Source of the DNA: Mesostigma viride
Taxonomy: Eukaryota > Streptophyta > Mesostigmatophyceae > Mesostigmatales > Mesostigmataceae
NCBI GenBank assembly: GCA_009746045.1
Contig: RPFO01000333.1
Location: 112,501 to 176,500, forward strand
Direction: 5' to 3'
Length of the DNA: 64,000 nucleotides
In this document: piece after piece, positions 11,699 to 24,051 of the stretch
How positions within the stretch are numbered: the first letter of the stretch is position 1
How the letters are laid out: every line of letters starts with the position of its first letter
The notes under the pieces: model-generated
The model's database searches: none
Told to the model about the DNA's origin: nothing
Seen by the model: the letters and a program-made list of their open reading frames with translations, nothing else
Translations under genes and position numbers: made by a program

Positions 11699-11928
11699 AT
11701 GTAGCACATATTCCTTGATGCCATGTGGTTTACGGTGTGGCGAGCTATGGATGCCGAGAATGCTCATAACTTTTACATCCGGGCATGAAATTTGGTCGGG
11801 TAAATTGCAGTGGATGCGCCTTTTGATGACGAACACGATGATATAATTTTCAGCCGCCATCGCCCAAGATTTAGCGCAATATCAAAAAACGCAGCACAGG
11901 CAGGGTTCGTATTTTCCCGGAACCAGCT

Positions 11929-13233
11929 ATGGCAGAAACTCCGTCAACCGCCTCCCATACTCTCTCCGAGGGGGAGGCTTCAGCGCCCAACACGATTACG
12001 CAACTAATTGCAGATGCGGAAACCATTGCGACGCAGCCCCCGGCCAGCGAGGCAGCCATTACCGCCTCCTCCAAGCGGCTTTGCGTCACCCCAGCCGACG
12101 AGATGTCCAGATCGCCAGATCCCTCTGCCATCGTCTTCTAAACCCAGCGAGGACACCCCCATTGACGACGCCACCGACGACGCTACCGACGACGCTGAGT
12201 TCGACCCAGCATCCTTCATGCCTGGCCAGGTTGTCGACGAGCACCGGTTCTTTTCGCTTACTGCCGAGCAGGCGCAGGCTATCCTGCGCCACCTGCACGC
12301 CAACGGCAAGGAGATATATTTTCCTAACGCGTCTGGCGGGACCATTCCAGTGAACGAGCTCGACGAATTGGACGAGCCACAGCTTCGACTTTCTGTTTTC
12401 TTGAGCCACGTGCAGGCCCCTTGCCTCCGGGCACTCTTTGCCGCTTTTGAGGACGCCGAGCACGGCACCGCCAACACCCCCGATGCTTTCCCGGAAGCAG
12501 ACCTGCACAAGCTCAATAAGAAAGTCGCAGACATGGCTGCCCAACTCGGCGCCTTGTCCACCGCTATCCGTCAAGACACTGCTGAGCTCCACTCCAGCAT
12601 TGCCGAGGTCAAGGCCGCCCTGACCAGCCCGCCCCAGCCAGCCGCCCCCGCACCGGCCACCAGCTACGCTAACATGGTTAAACAGACGGACATTGCCAAC
12701 CTGATGGAGGATGCCGCATGCAGGGGGGCTGCAGCCCACAAGACTGCTATCGAGGAGGACCTGCGCTCACCGCAGTATAGTGGTCCGGTATTTACAGGTC
12801 GCGCAGCAACCAGAAACGGACCTGATGCTAGCGCAACGCCTGTATCGGCAGCCTCATCGTGGGCCGGCTGCATCTGGGCAACGAACGCATCCGCATTGAG
12901 TCGGCAGCCTGGATGGCGGGCCAGCCTGGCCCCATCCGGGTGACCTTCGCGAATGTGGCCAGCAAGGTGAAGGTACTCCAGGCCCGCAAGCTCCTAGGCG
13001 GGAGAAACGCGCCGAGCCTCGACGACCTCCTCTCCCCGGCCCAGCTAGTCATCATGAACGGTCTGCTGGGCAGCGACGTGGCGATCCAGGCCAGGCATGA
13101 AGGCCAGAAGGTCTACGTCCGCCTCGTCCACGACACCCATGTGCTCTTCATCAACGGCAAGCGCACGGATGTGCAGGCTCCTAACAAGCGGCACAAGCCG
13201 GGCCGTACCAGGCCCGCCCCAGCGCTGCGTCAT
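11929..13233 (+). pseudogene. LINE A ORF1 (frameshifted)
   Basis: Reads MAETPSTASHTLSEGEASAP from 11929, then shifts to another frame near 12080-12140 and again near 12780-12860. The order is a low-complexity N-terminus, a helical segment with HKLNKKVADMAAQLGAL, the stretch TSYANMVKQTD, and a C-terminal domain (RIRIESAAWMAGQPGPIRV...). The layout matches the intact ORF1 at 21177-22586. Such proteins bind the LINE RNA and act as chaperones. This copy cannot make a full protein in one frame. Confidence 0.75.
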
Positions 13234-13325
13234 CATCGTCTATGCACGGCCCGGGTATGGATGGCGCCCGGTAAGGGCACACCCTCGTGGCCTCGCGGTA
13301 CAATTGGCTTTGGGCATAGCCTTAA

Positions 13326-15070
13326 CCCGTGTTTTTTTACAACGCGATACATCGCGTTGTAGGGTTAGAACGCGATGTATCGCGTTGTAATCTGACACGT
13401 GGCAAACCTATTAAACATGCGATTTTTGGTCTGAAACTTTCAAGATAGGTCAGAAACATCTCATAGAATTCAAGAAAAAATCCTGGTATTTTTGGTATTT
13501 TTTTTGTGACAGCTGCAAACAAATATGTACCACTGAAATCAGGCATTTTCGCGGGACGAAGGTGAAGACGACGGCGATGGCGGCAGGTAGATCTCGCCAG
13601 TTTTCGCGCGAATTTCAGTGGCTGTTGGGTGGCACGACCATGATGATGCGTTCAAAGGTTGATAATTAGGTTTCTACGAGTTTGTTGAGGTACTGGGGCA
13701 AAGGAAACGTAGTTTTTTCCAGTTTCTCACCCAACTTTCATGCGGAAACCCTGGAAACCGGCATACATATTATTACGTCAAGACTCGGGTCTGCTGCGGC
13801 ACCATGCTTGGTATTTCCATGGTGTTTCGACTTCTTAACACATGTTTATTCATTCCGAACGTCCGGACTCTCGGCTAAACCGAGAATTGTGCAGACTTTT
13901 ATTGGGTAGCGCCGGGCATGATGGTGCCTGCAAATAGCGTAAGGCGTGACCGTGGCTATTGCTACGGTATGCTGTATTTTCCTGGAAATGGCCTCTGCCA
14001 CCGGCTCAATAGTGCTTGCAGGCGTAAGTATATCGTGTTTCTACCTAGTTTCTGCCAGTTTTCCACTTATTTCTACCGACCTCTGCCCAGCCTCTCTAAG
14101 ACCGCCATCCTACTCGACGTTGCTTGCATGTCAGCCATAGCAGGTTGCAGTTGTGCAGTATTTAGGTGCTGTATACGTCGTCAAGCCGTGCATATATCGT
14201 GAGGATTGGATGTTGATGGTTTATACTGCGTTGATTGTGCAAGAAGACCAGCTAGGTGCCCATAATCATGGTGTATAATCATGTGTTGTTAGCATCTTGC
14301 CACCATTTGCTAGCATGCATTCCAGCGTCATCTTTGCCTGCATGTAAGCTCATGGATCACTCAACCTATCCAAGCCTTGCATTACACGTGCCTCTTTCTT
14401 TCAGTATTGCACGCGTTATGGAATGAAAACCCAGCACCTCCGTTCCCACGAGGCATGTGCTCAACACGTTGTGAGAGTGGATGATGCTTTGGCTATGGCT
14501 GCCTGATTCAGTCATATTAGGTCATCCAGTCATGATGTTTGATGCATGTTTGATGCTGTATAACTTATACAACACCTATTTTCAACGTTTTGACCCTCCA
14601 AGCTCACTATGGCCCCGTTTATGGGGCTCATGTCGTTGCGTCATGTTGTGAAGGGCTCTCATTTTTCCCACTGCGTTGTACTGCGTTGTAATTGTGATGC
14701 TAATGAAAAATAGCTCCAGTGGCCCAATGGGCCTGAGTTTTGTTTCACAGAGCCTGCATATGTTGCCCATAGCTCGTGCAAGAAGCCAGATTTTTTTCAT
14801 GAACCATTTGTGAATAAGCACATGACTTGTGACCTAAGGTCAAGAAATCGCGGTCATGGTCACTTGGTCAGACCCCCCTGTATTCAAACCAGTGTATCTC
14901 TCTAATGAATAAGCATTTTGTAGGTCTGAGTAGCTCAAAAAATCCTTTGATTTATGGGCTTTCAGGAAAGTATATACATGACCATGAAAAAAAAATTTCC
15001 TTAGGTGCTATACGCGTTCTAAAAAAAGCTTACAACTCTATATATCGCGTTCTAATTAAAAAAACACGGG
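13326..15070 (+). mobile_element. TTAA-type DNA transposon, family 1, right copy (intact ends)
   Basis: 1745 bp between TTAA at 13322-13325 and 15071-15074. Terminal inverted repeats are CCCGTGTTTTTTT, and subterminal hairpins carry CAACGCGATGTATCGCGTTG. TTAA duplication with CCC ends is the hallmark of piggyBac-type transposition (Kolobok also uses TTAA). No transposase frame, so non-autonomous and moved in trans. Confidence 0.9.
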
Positions 15071-15992
15071 TTAAATAAACAAGCCCCTTTCCATCCTCAT
15101 GTCGCACCGTGCGAGCATGATTAGGATGCAAGGTCGCCAGGCACGCCACGGTCAACCTTCCCGCCAATTTACCAGCCACACACGCCTCTTGGCCCGCCTT
15201 GAGCGGGACGAGGCCCTGTCGACACGCCGGCGACTGACCCCAGCCAGGACGGAGACGACGCATATCCGCCCTGAAAGAAAGACTCCATGCGTTGACAAGC
15301 ATTAACCCCAATCGCCACCCTCCCCCCCCCCCCCCCCACCCCACCCCACCCCCACCTCCAGCACTACCCTTCTCCACCCCCACCCCACCCCTCACCCCCA
15401 CCCCCCCGCTACTGATAGGGCAACGGCCCATTCTTGGAGTATGTAGCCGATGTAGATAGATTAGACCGGTAGGAATGTTTGCACCCATCCATCCATCCAT
15501 CGGGGTTAGTGCTCCGTGACTCCCCAACGGGAGCACGAGTCTAATTAATTAATTAATTAATTAATTAATTCCTTGATGGGTGGCGGGAAAGGATCTAGAG
15601 CCGCGTAATCGAACTATCCTAACGCGCTAAGGCTACCTAGTCTAGAAAATCCTAACTGCCCTACTCGTCAAAACGCCTCCTCCTCTTCAGGGGGAGGGGG
15701 CTTGCCCACAGGGTCGGGCGTGTGAGCCTTGACAATCTTCTGCCACCGCGTCTTGTCCTGCATGGCAGTCCAAAGAAGGGAGAGAGAGTGGATGCGGTAT
15801 TCAAACTGGGCTGGGACCAGTAGGTCATCCAGCAGCACCTGTACGTAGTTCGTGACATGTTTCCCTACCCTTTAATTTTGGGAATGTCCTTGGGGCCAGG
15901 CCAGGTCAGAATGTGCCGCCCTGGCTGGCCAAGCCGCTGGGGGCCGGCCAGACCAAGGGCGGTGTCGACCTGGCTAGTGCGAGCAAGGTGTC

Positions 15993-16586
15993 CTATACAA
16001 ATGCTATCCTACGCTGTCTAATCTCGTCCGAAATACGAGGCATGCCCTGATACAAAGACTCTGATGACGGGCGCTTGGAAAACCCTACTACGTTCAAGAC
16101 CTGTCGGAGCATCCTGTAAACTGTGCCGTCTAGCCCAGCTGCCAGTGCACATGGGTGTGAGTGTCCACGCCCGTCGGCGCCATACGTTAGCACCGTGAGG
16201 ACGAGGACCTTGAAGAGCATGCGCTTGCGGTGGTCGCCCAGGCCCTTAGAGCGCCAGTAGGTGTTGAGCGAACGGAGCCTAGCCCAGGCCAGGCCGATGC
16301 GGGTGTCCACGTCGTCGGCGGTGTCAGGGAGCCAGCTCCCTAACAGCTTGAAGCGATCGCGGAACGGGACCGTCGTCCCATCGAGCAGGCGCGGCAGCGG
16401 CGGTGTACTGGAGGCCCCAATCACCATCGCCTCAGTTTTGACACTAATCTCCAACCCCACCGCCCTCGCCTCCAGGCCCAGACAGTCCAGCCAGGTCTGA
16501 ATGTGCTCGGGGCGCGCGATGAGGGTGGTGTCATCCGCATAAATCAGGTCGGCCAGGCGGTAACCAGGTCGACAGTGTACAGGCAT
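15993..16586 (-). pseudogene. LINE reverse transcriptase fragment
   Basis: An open minus-strand frame with the RT motif-C stretch RLADLIYADDTTLIARPEH at its start, then LGLEISVKTEAMVIG and KLLGSWLPDT, typical of the palm/thumb part of non-LTR reverse transcriptases. The 5' part is missing (cut at 16588). A separate frame at 15661-15858 holds the C-terminal tail (around LLDDLLVPAQFEYRIHSL). No complete ORF2 remains. Confidence 0.85.
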
Positions 16587-16588
16587 GC

Positions 16589-16859
16589 ATACGCAATACG
16601 CAATCGTACGGGGCCCATGGGTATTGGGTATAATACGCTCGTACGGGGTATTATACGCAAATCGTACGGTGACTCTTGAAAATGCTGTTTTTTGAATGGT
16701 TCAGGGGGGTCCTCAACATTTTGACCAATCTGACAGGCATGTTTTCTTTGTGTTCTTGCAATGCACCACATGCCTATATGTGACACATCATCTCATCACA
16801 TTGGCATTAACGTTGCTGCTTACAAGTACAAGCATTGTCCTATTTGATTATTAAGTCTC
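16589..16859. repeat. ATACGC-rich spacer
   Basis: Starts with repeated TACGCAAT and GTACGG motifs (16589-16672), then unremarkable sequence. Similar motifs border the other broken RT at 27056-27183, which suggests the end of an unclassified repeat family. Confidence 0.4.
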
Positions 16860-16863
16860 TTAA

Positions 16864-18591
16864 CCCTTAAATGGTATCCAACTCACTGTTATAAATATCA
16901 GTCAGTTAACAACTTGGCATCATAATGCCCACAAACCAACCTAATAACAATTTTACTATCCATATTGGGACCAAAGCACACACATATATTGACCTCCTTG
17001 GGGGTCACGTCATTGGTCATATTGCAATGTCCTATGGGTGCTAAATATAGCACCCCCTGGCAGGGGGTGCCCAGGGTGCAAAAAGTTACACACATATAAT
17101 GCAATATTGGATGTCAAATCTTATTTGCTGGTCCTGGATTCGACAAGGCAGTGAGAAAAGAAGCTAGTAAGGGCTCCTGAACACTGACATCATGGGTTGT
17201 CCCAGGGACCCAGCTGTGGCACTAAAAGTAACTGCCCGCTATAAATAGCGGACAGTTTGGCTGGTGACGTTTGCTAGCATTACAAAGCTAAATTCTTATC
17301 CCCTAGCAACAAAAAACATCATGGATGATCAAACATGCTAATTACATCCTGTCCAGGCTGCAGAACATCCATCATAGCATATAAAGATAGGTAACCACGC
17401 CTATGCACAGTCACATTTGTACGTATCATAGCATGGTAAGGGCACACCCTTGAAACCACACAAGCCAAACACGATGCTCACTTTTTTCTTGTGCTGATGC
17501 TGTAATAAACAAGTGCAAGTAAGCCTAGCTCAATGACAATGCTAGCTAGTGCTACCTGTATGCTGGGCTTTATCATACTAGCTGCTAACTGGCTATGGGG
17601 TGTCCTCTACTAACAAAACCAAAAAGCTAACCAAAACCTGGCTAAGATACCATCTTTCCAAAGAATGTAGGCAAGAAAACCCATCACAATACCATGCACA
17701 ACATATTTAATCATCACATCGATCGTTACTCCAGTATATAGGATGAAGACGCAGCTAACCATGAGCACCACGGATGATAAACTGGGCGAAATGGTTGTAC
17801 ACAGCCACCACGACAAACCATTACATAAAAGTAGTAAGGAGGGAGCTTTAACACCACGAAACCTTCATAATAAGTCCGGGATTACTTACGGAACGATGAA
17901 ACCACTTTACCTCCTTCACGGCAGCGGCAGGGACTGCAAACTGCGCCAGGTCCAACTACCGCAAAAAAGGCTGTCTGACAGGTAGCAAGCTCATGACAGA
18001 AACGATGCCCCGAGGCTTCCCTGGCCCACAGCGCTGATGAACTATGCGATATACATCATAAGAAAGTTAATCGTTGCGAAATATTCAATGATAAAACGGC
18101 AAATACCAAGTGCTAGCTTCATCGGCATCCCCGTGGTAGTGAACGCGTGTTGACGCAATAAAAACCAGCCCGAGATGATTGCGCGCCTCGTTAGAGGTTG
18201 CGCAACTAGGTCTATAGCATCCTTATGACGTATAAAGTGTGCCTACAAATTTTGGAACGAATCCATGCATCGACGCTCCTGCGCCAGTCAGTTTTCTGCA
18301 CCGCCATGGCGGCAAATCTGCACGGATGTCAATATTTTACATTCACGTTTTCGTCCCATTGAAAAGGGTACCCCCTGTACTTTGGTCAATAATTAGTCCC
18401 TGTGTACTTGTCAGAATGTAGTGATGTTTATGTACGGGACGCAGTACACATCTAGCTGAAGACGCCTGGCTAAAAATATCACGGAAATACCTACTGGCAT
18501 CCGCGTTATGCTCCCAACCAACTGTCCGCTATTTGTAGCGGGCAGTTGGTACTGCCCGCTATAAATATCAGTCATCAGTACCATTTAAGGG
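16864..18591. mobile_element. TTAA-type DNA transposon, family 2
   Basis: 1728 bp between TTAA at 16860-16863 and 18592-18595, with terminal inverted repeats CCCTTAAATGGTA. Subterminal motifs ATAAATATCAGTCA occur near both ends. A palindrome of the form ACTGCCCGCTA...TAGCGGACAGT lies near 17230 and a related one near 18521-18550. No transposase-like frame. Confidence 0.9.
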
Positions 18592-18595
18592 TTAA

Positions 18596-20999
18596 CACTC
18601 CGTCTGTAATTACGGGCGTGGCCCGTATTACGGGCGTGGCCCGTAATGGAGGCATGGTTACTCTATTGGTGGTTACTATTGAACTAATTGTCAGAATGCG
18701 CTTTTTATTGGATAGGATGAAAGCTGACTTCAAGGCCTAAAAGAATATCTAATTTTCACGGCCACCCCATGTCAGATGCTCCGTGGCCACCCCATGGAAA
18801 AAGGTGCTTTTTTGGACTTTCTTGGGCTTGCAATCGGACCGCCGAATGCCAACAACGGTGCAGATGCAGGCAAATGCTAGCAACGTCGGCTGCAGAAGGA
18901 GACTGTCTTTTCGTCACGACTGCTTCGGTCGCGATGTCGTATGCCGAGGTATCCTCGGGTGCTCCTAATCTTGGCACTGGCGATGAACTGTCCGCAGTCC
19001 TTGATGGTTGGGCTGTGAGCCTCGGCTTTAAATCAGGATTTTTGGCGGCCGTGTTGGGCGATTGATTGATCAAGACAACTTTATCACGTAGGGTCCTGCT
19101 TGGTCGAAGGAGCAAGGAGCAGCAAGGAATTCAGATTTCACTCGAGGCGATGGGTAGCGAACCTTACGTAGTGGGAGAAGACCTCGCCCGGCCAGGCAGT
19201 GTCGCTGAGGTTATGTACTTCATGCTCAAGAAAAGGTGGCCCGTGGAGGACGGGACCTTCAGTAGCTAGTGCGCGCTTCATGATTCCGGGTGTCGAGGCG
19301 TGTGAAGATTACCTGCATCCGGCTGGGAGAAGGTTTATGGCAACTTTTGGTTTGTAAATCTGCCAGTTTTTATCACATGTGATCACGGCACATGGCCGGT
19401 GTGACTTCAAGGCAGGTTACTGCATAATGCTAAGCTCTGCGCGCGGCTGCGCCCCGTTGCGTAAACGTGGGTGCTTTCTCTAAGATGCATGACAGTTCCG
19501 GCTGCTACGTTGCCCATGTCACAAGCAAGCCTTGCAAGACGGTCCCCCAAAGCGAGGTAGAGGTTTAGAGAACTGGGTATGGGTGTCCATTCATGCTTGT
19601 ATACATATCTTGCCTGATGCTAGCTATTCATGTGCTACCTTAACAGCAACACCTTGTCATAAACTCTGATAATTGAATAGGTATTTGGGCATGGTTTGCG
19701 AAGTTAAGCGCTTGGAAGTTCACAACTGTCATTATAATGCATGAACCGCTTGCGTGTTTGTATATAGAGGCTGTGGATTCCTCGTAGTAACATGCAATAC
19801 CCATGGCAGGCTATTACTGCCTGCAGTGCTTTGCGACAGCCCCAGCCGTGCATGTGTGTGTGCGGTCCCTTGGGGAGCATGCCGTGCCTTGCCATGCTAA
19901 CCGTATCGCGGGCAAACCTCGCAAGGCCCGAAAGATACTTGCGGTTAATCGATGTTCCCGGACATTCATGGTATGCACGTGGCCATGAGTTTCTCAGGCT
20001 ATATTGTTGCGTCGTATGCGTTTGCCTGCCAGACAGGCACATACGATGATTAGGATGATGATATGGCGATGCCTTTCTTTTCAACATTTTCAGAATGTGG
20101 ACTTGCACCACGTCGTGGATTTACATGTGTTGCCGTCTTATGCATTGACAGTTGTGCTGGACGACGAGCGGTGGGTTATTATCTATGCATTTGTTTATAT
20201 AGCATGGTGCATGCTATGAGCTGGCCCCTCATAACAAGTGCCCTATATTTGATAGCTTTAGTAATCATATTTCTTGTAAAATAGCATCATCCTATGTGTC
20301 CATTTCAACACCATATCATTTCAAAATAGAGAGGATGTGCCATGACACCATACTAGACGGCCATGCCACATGCACGGCGCATTTGACCCATAGCATGGTG
20401 CACCTATGGGTTGAACCCTCATTGTGCCCTACATTTGATAGCTTTAGTAAAATATTTCTTGTGCAAAAGCATGTCCTATGTGCCCATTTCATCACCATAT
20501 CATCCTCTAATGAGAGGATGTGCCATGGTACCACAGATGGCCATGCCACATGAATGGCACACCCAAAGGCTAGAATGGAGCATTCTAGTTCTTATTACGG
20601 GTGTCACCCGTAATGGTTTGAGTGCCTAGATATTTGGAAGCTTGTGCATGATTGATGCTGAATTTCTCACCAAGCGTCCATTATGTAGTGTACTTTTGGG
20701 TTTAGGAGGTTTTTGGTGCCCTCAACTTTATCATCATACCCCAATTTAGAACCATCTCATCACCCCTTTTTTGTTAACGTTTGTAGCCAAACCCCCTCAG
20801 ATGGCAACGTGCAATTCACCAATATTTGTTATCCAAAAAAAATATTTAAAATATATTCAAATAGCCCAGCATTGGATCTCGGATCCCATCGAACCGTTTT
20901 TCCAGATTCGGCGCGACGCTCCGGCGCCCGCATTTGGCGCGATTCTGCATTCTACGAAAAATTACGGGCCACACCCGTTATAAGTTCACAGACGGAGTG
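18596..20999. mobile_element. TTAA-type DNA transposon, family 3
   Basis: 2404 bp between TTAA at 18592-18595 (shared with family 2) and 21000-21003. Terminal inverted repeats are CACTCCGTCTGT, followed by subterminal palindromes of the form TTACGGGYGTGGCCCGTAA at both ends and a related one near 20596. Short internal frames show no recognisable domain. Confidence 0.88.
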
Positions 21000-21021
21000 T
21001 TAAAAGCACACCATAACAAAG

Positions 21022-23041
21022 CTAACGAGCCACGAGCCACGAGGTAGCCATGGCTGACGGCGGAGCTCATAACTTTCACGTTTGAGCACCGAATTTAGCC
21101 GTGAATATCACAATCGACGCGTCTTTTTATGACGCACATGCTGATATAATTCTCCGAAGCTATTACGCAATATACGATGAGCAAACGCCTCTCGACGCAA
21201 CGCAGCCTGGCGGCTGCGCTTAGCAATGAAAATACGTCTGCAGCCCCGGCTGCAGCTTCGCCAACCGGTCCAGAAGGCAGCGGCGCCACTAGCCAAGCTC
21301 TAGTGGTCGCCCAGCCCCCGCTGGCCGCCTCGCCAGCAGCGTCGCCTGAACCCAAGCGCAGTCGCCCTGCCGAGCCGACCTGGGAGGAGTTCGACTTTGA
21401 CGCCAGCCAGCCCGGCTTTTTTGACAAGCTCAACCCCGACAAGATCCTGAGCTACGTGTTTTTCGGATCGTATGCCTCGCTTCTCGAGATGTGCAAGCAA
21501 CTCTTCCATCAGGGCCGCCTCACCGATGCTTTCCAGAGACGCACCCACAACTTCGACCAAATCCTCAAATGCCGCCGCCCCCACCTTCAGATTCGCGTCC
21601 TTTTCTCCCTCCTCGGCCGCTCCCTCGAGGAGCTTTGGCCCCCAAAGCCCCTCACCACCACCTTAACCGAATCCTCCATCCGCTCACTCCTCAAGGAGGC
21701 CCTCGAGCAGCACGTGGCCCCCATCGCAGCAGATGTGGCGGTCATGGGCAGCACGTTGGCTGCCGAGCTCCCCCTCCTCTCCACCGCCACCTCCACCATC
21801 TCCACCGCCACCTCCACCCTCCTCGCCTCCTCCACCGCCACCACCTCCACCTCCGACGCCATCACCGCCCAGCTCCGTGACATCGACCAGCGTCTTAAGG
21901 ACAACGCCATTGCTATCGAGGTTCTGCAGAATACCGCAGGCCTCACCGCCCAGGCGGTGAAGGACATTGCCGCCAAGCCAGCCTCGGCTGGCCTGGCCGG
22001 CGATGCTCCTCCCATCACCACCTGGGCGGACATGCTTAAGCAACATACCACCTCCACCACCTCCGCCGTCGCAGCCCAGCTTCAACGGCAGACGCTTGAC
22101 CTCCGCGAGGAGGCCGAGCTCGCCAAGCGCAGCCTCAACGTCATTGTCAAGAACTTCAAGATGGAGGAAGGTGAGAATTCCGAGAAGCTTTTGCGTGCGT
22201 TTGAGAGAGAAATCCTTGGTCGCATGGGCCTTAACGGTGAGATAGAGCTGGCTGCCCACCGCCTTCCCCGCGCGCGGGGTAAGGCAGGGCCGCCCCCGCT
22301 CCTCCTCACCTTTAAGACCCCGGCGGACAAGATTTCTTTTCTCAGACGCCGCAAGCGGCTCGAGAAGACTCTCTTCACCCTTGATGACGACTTGACCCTG
22401 GCGCAGCAACAACGGCGACGGGAGCTATGGCCGACCTACCTCCAGCTCCGGCAGACCAAGGCGGGGCAGCCGGTGTACTGGAAGGGGGCGGCCATCTACG
22501 TCGGCCACAAGCCCTGGCAGGCGACCCCCCCCCCCCCGCGGCCCCAGCGACTCCAGACGCCCCAGCTTAGGGGAATACAGCAGTAGTAGTGCAGAATAGA
22601 TAGACCGTGGCCATGTACATGTACGCCTCCTAGAGGCACTATCCCAGCTAAGCCCCGCGCTTTATTTAATCATGTACATGTGTGCCTACTTGATGTGCCA
22701 CACTCCAGACGATGCATAGCCTTATTTAGTAATGTTCATTGTGCCCATGCAGGGAGTCACTCTCTGCTGAGAAGCCATGCCATAGCTCTTGTATTCTGAT
22801 CATAGCTCTTGTATAGCCATGATGATCTTCCCCCTCACAGGCATGCTCCCCCCTTACCCGGGCATAGCGTGATAGACCATGAGGGTGCGGGTGCCCTGGT
22901 GCACCTAGAGCAAGTGTTGTTTACATTCCCACCCTTGCAGGAAGTAGCTTAGAATGTATTATAGGCCCATATGCCCCTTCTCAGGGCTATGTGCTACATA
23001 TACTCCCAACGGAGTTATGTTCCTAATTAATTAATTAATTA
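21022..23041 (+). mobile_element. ORF1-only LINE B (intact ends)
   Basis: 2020 bp bounded by the 9-bp target duplication ATAACAAAG (21013-21021 and 23042-23050). It starts with GAGCCACGAGCCACGAG and ATGGCTGACGGCGGAGCTCA, encodes a single long ORF1, and ends with the hairpin ACTCCCAACGGAGT and a (TTAA)n tail. No reverse transcriptase is present. Confidence 0.9.
21177..22586 (+). CDS. LINE ORF1 protein (nucleic-acid-binding, coiled coil)
   Basis: An uninterrupted 469-aa frame. Residues 1-65 are low-complexity Ala/Ser/Pro; 66-160 form a predicted helical domain (WEEFDFDASQPGFFDKLNPD...); about 195-270 is Thr/Ser-rich and then heptad-like, probably a coiled coil. After about 300 comes RSLNVIVKNFKMEEGENSEK followed by AHRLPRARGKAGPPPLLLTF, which resembles the RRM-like and C-terminal domains of L1-type ORF1 proteins. 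These trimerise and chaperone LINE RNA in the ribonucleoprotein. It ends in a Pro-rich tail beside a C9 run. It is the only gene of this element, so RT must come from another LINE. The start is the first ATG after the leader. Confidence 0.8.
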   Translation: MSKRLSTQRSLAAALSNENTSAAPAAASPTGPEGSGATSQALVVAQPPLAASPAASPEPKRSRPAEPTWEEFDFDASQPGFFDKLNPDKILSYVFFGSYASLLEMCKQLFHQGRLTDAFQRRTHNFDQILKCRRPHLQIRVLFSLLGRSLEELWPPKPLTTTLTESSIRSLLKEALEQHVAPIAADVAVMGSTLAAELPLLSTATSTISTATSTLLASSTATTSTSDAITAQLRDIDQRLKDNAIAIEVLQNTAGLTAQAVKDIAAKPASAGLAGDAPPITTWADMLKQHTTSTTSAVAAQLQRQTLDLREEAELAKRSLNVIVKNFKMEEGENSEKLLRAFEREILGRMGLNGEIELAAHRLPRARGKAGPPPLLLTFKTPADKISFLRRRKRLEKTLFTLDDDLTLAQQQRRRELWPTYLQLRQTKAGQPVYWKGAAIYVGHKPWQATPPPPRPQRLQTPQLRGIQQ

Positions 23042-23050
23042 ATAACAAAG

Positions 23051-23879
23051 TTGTATGCACAATCAGTGCACACCTGAAAAGGATAATAACACAAGTAGAT
23101 ATGCATGCGCAATGACACTTGCAGAGGTATAGAGATTGCTGCCACCATTACTGTATGTTGAACTTAAAACCACGTCATCTCTGGCAGCATGGAATTGCTA
23201 TATACTAGGACTGAAATACAGCACACGGTCAGTCGGCCAACTTGCCAAAAGTAATAAGACATTGTGCCAGAAACAGACATCTTGCCTACTCGTGGTAGGC
23301 CACCATGCAATATTGATCTACATGAAGCAAGAATCCATACGGGCTGCCAACAATGTGGCTAGCGTGCAGGATACCATGCATGCCAGCAACCCGACCCAGC
23401 TTCCCTAAACCATTAACACATATGGTACGGTGGCTGGCTAGCCGCAGCCTGCATGGCTAAATAAGGCATTTATGTGCATCGCGAGTCACACCAAATACCC
23501 CGCAGCCTGCGACGTAATGCCTCCGGCGGCCTCTTGCACTCGCTCACTCTTGCCTCCTTCGCATACGTAGCGCCCATGATATGGCGGGTGCTAGCCTTGC
23601 TCGGGTGGTAAAACCCGAGAATTTTGCATCCAAAAGTGTGCACGTCACTGAGCTAGTAGTTACCTGTCGGCTGCCCTTTCTTGTTGAGAGTCTGTTCTTT
23701 CACGATGTGTGTCCAGACAGTCTCGAATACGGCCTGCATCTCGTCGGCCCCATCATCATCGTGTTCCATAGACCCACACCATCACCGTCGCTAGCCATGG
23801 TGCCTGGATGTCAATTGTGCTACGATTAAATGTTAGGTGCCAGATGCGCGCCCTTGTTGGCAGACAACATAACTTCGTC
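23051..23879. other. Spacer, nothing recognised
   Basis: Two short plus-strand frames (23136-23408, 23581-23829) have no motifs. The last bases form the target site of LINE C. Confidence 0.4.
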
Positions 23880-24051
23880 GTGATATACCACGAGCCATAA
23901 GCCACGAGCCACGAGCGGACATGGCTGACGGCGGAGCTCAGAACTTTTGCGTCTGAGCCCCAAATTCAGTCAGGCTACTTGCATCAGATGCGTCTTTTCA
24001 AGACGCATCTGCTAGTATAATCGGTTACGGCTGTAACGCAGTATTTTGCAA

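Larger units (their letters stand above)
11721..15567 (+). mobile_element. ORF1-only LINE A with a nested TTAA element
   Basis: Bounded by the 11-bp target duplication ATTCCTTGATG (11710-11720 and 15568-15578). It has a 5' leader related to LINEs B and C (GCTCATAACTTTTAC near 11761), a broken ORF1, a 3' UTR and a (TTAA)n tail at 15543-15567. No reverse transcriptase lies between the duplications. The TTAA element at 13326-15070 sits in its 3' UTR. Confidence 0.85.
10937..16588 (-). mobile_element. RT-bearing LINE on the minus strand, split by nested insertions
   Basis: Minus-strand pieces at 15568-16588 (RT and 3' UTR), 11699-11720 and 10937-10987 (3' hairpin and AT-rich tail) form one LINE when the inserts are removed. 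The inserts are a Penelope fragment with target duplication ATGTAGCAC and ORF1-only LINE A with duplication ATTCCTTGATG. At 16588 the LINE stops abruptly at ATACGCA-rich sequence. Confidence 0.7.

Noticed and set aside
1128-15070. One large 13.9-kb transposon with 1.74-kb terminal repeats
   Set aside because: Each repeat has its own TTAA-type ends, and the right copy lies inside a LINE; two independent insertions explain the layout better.
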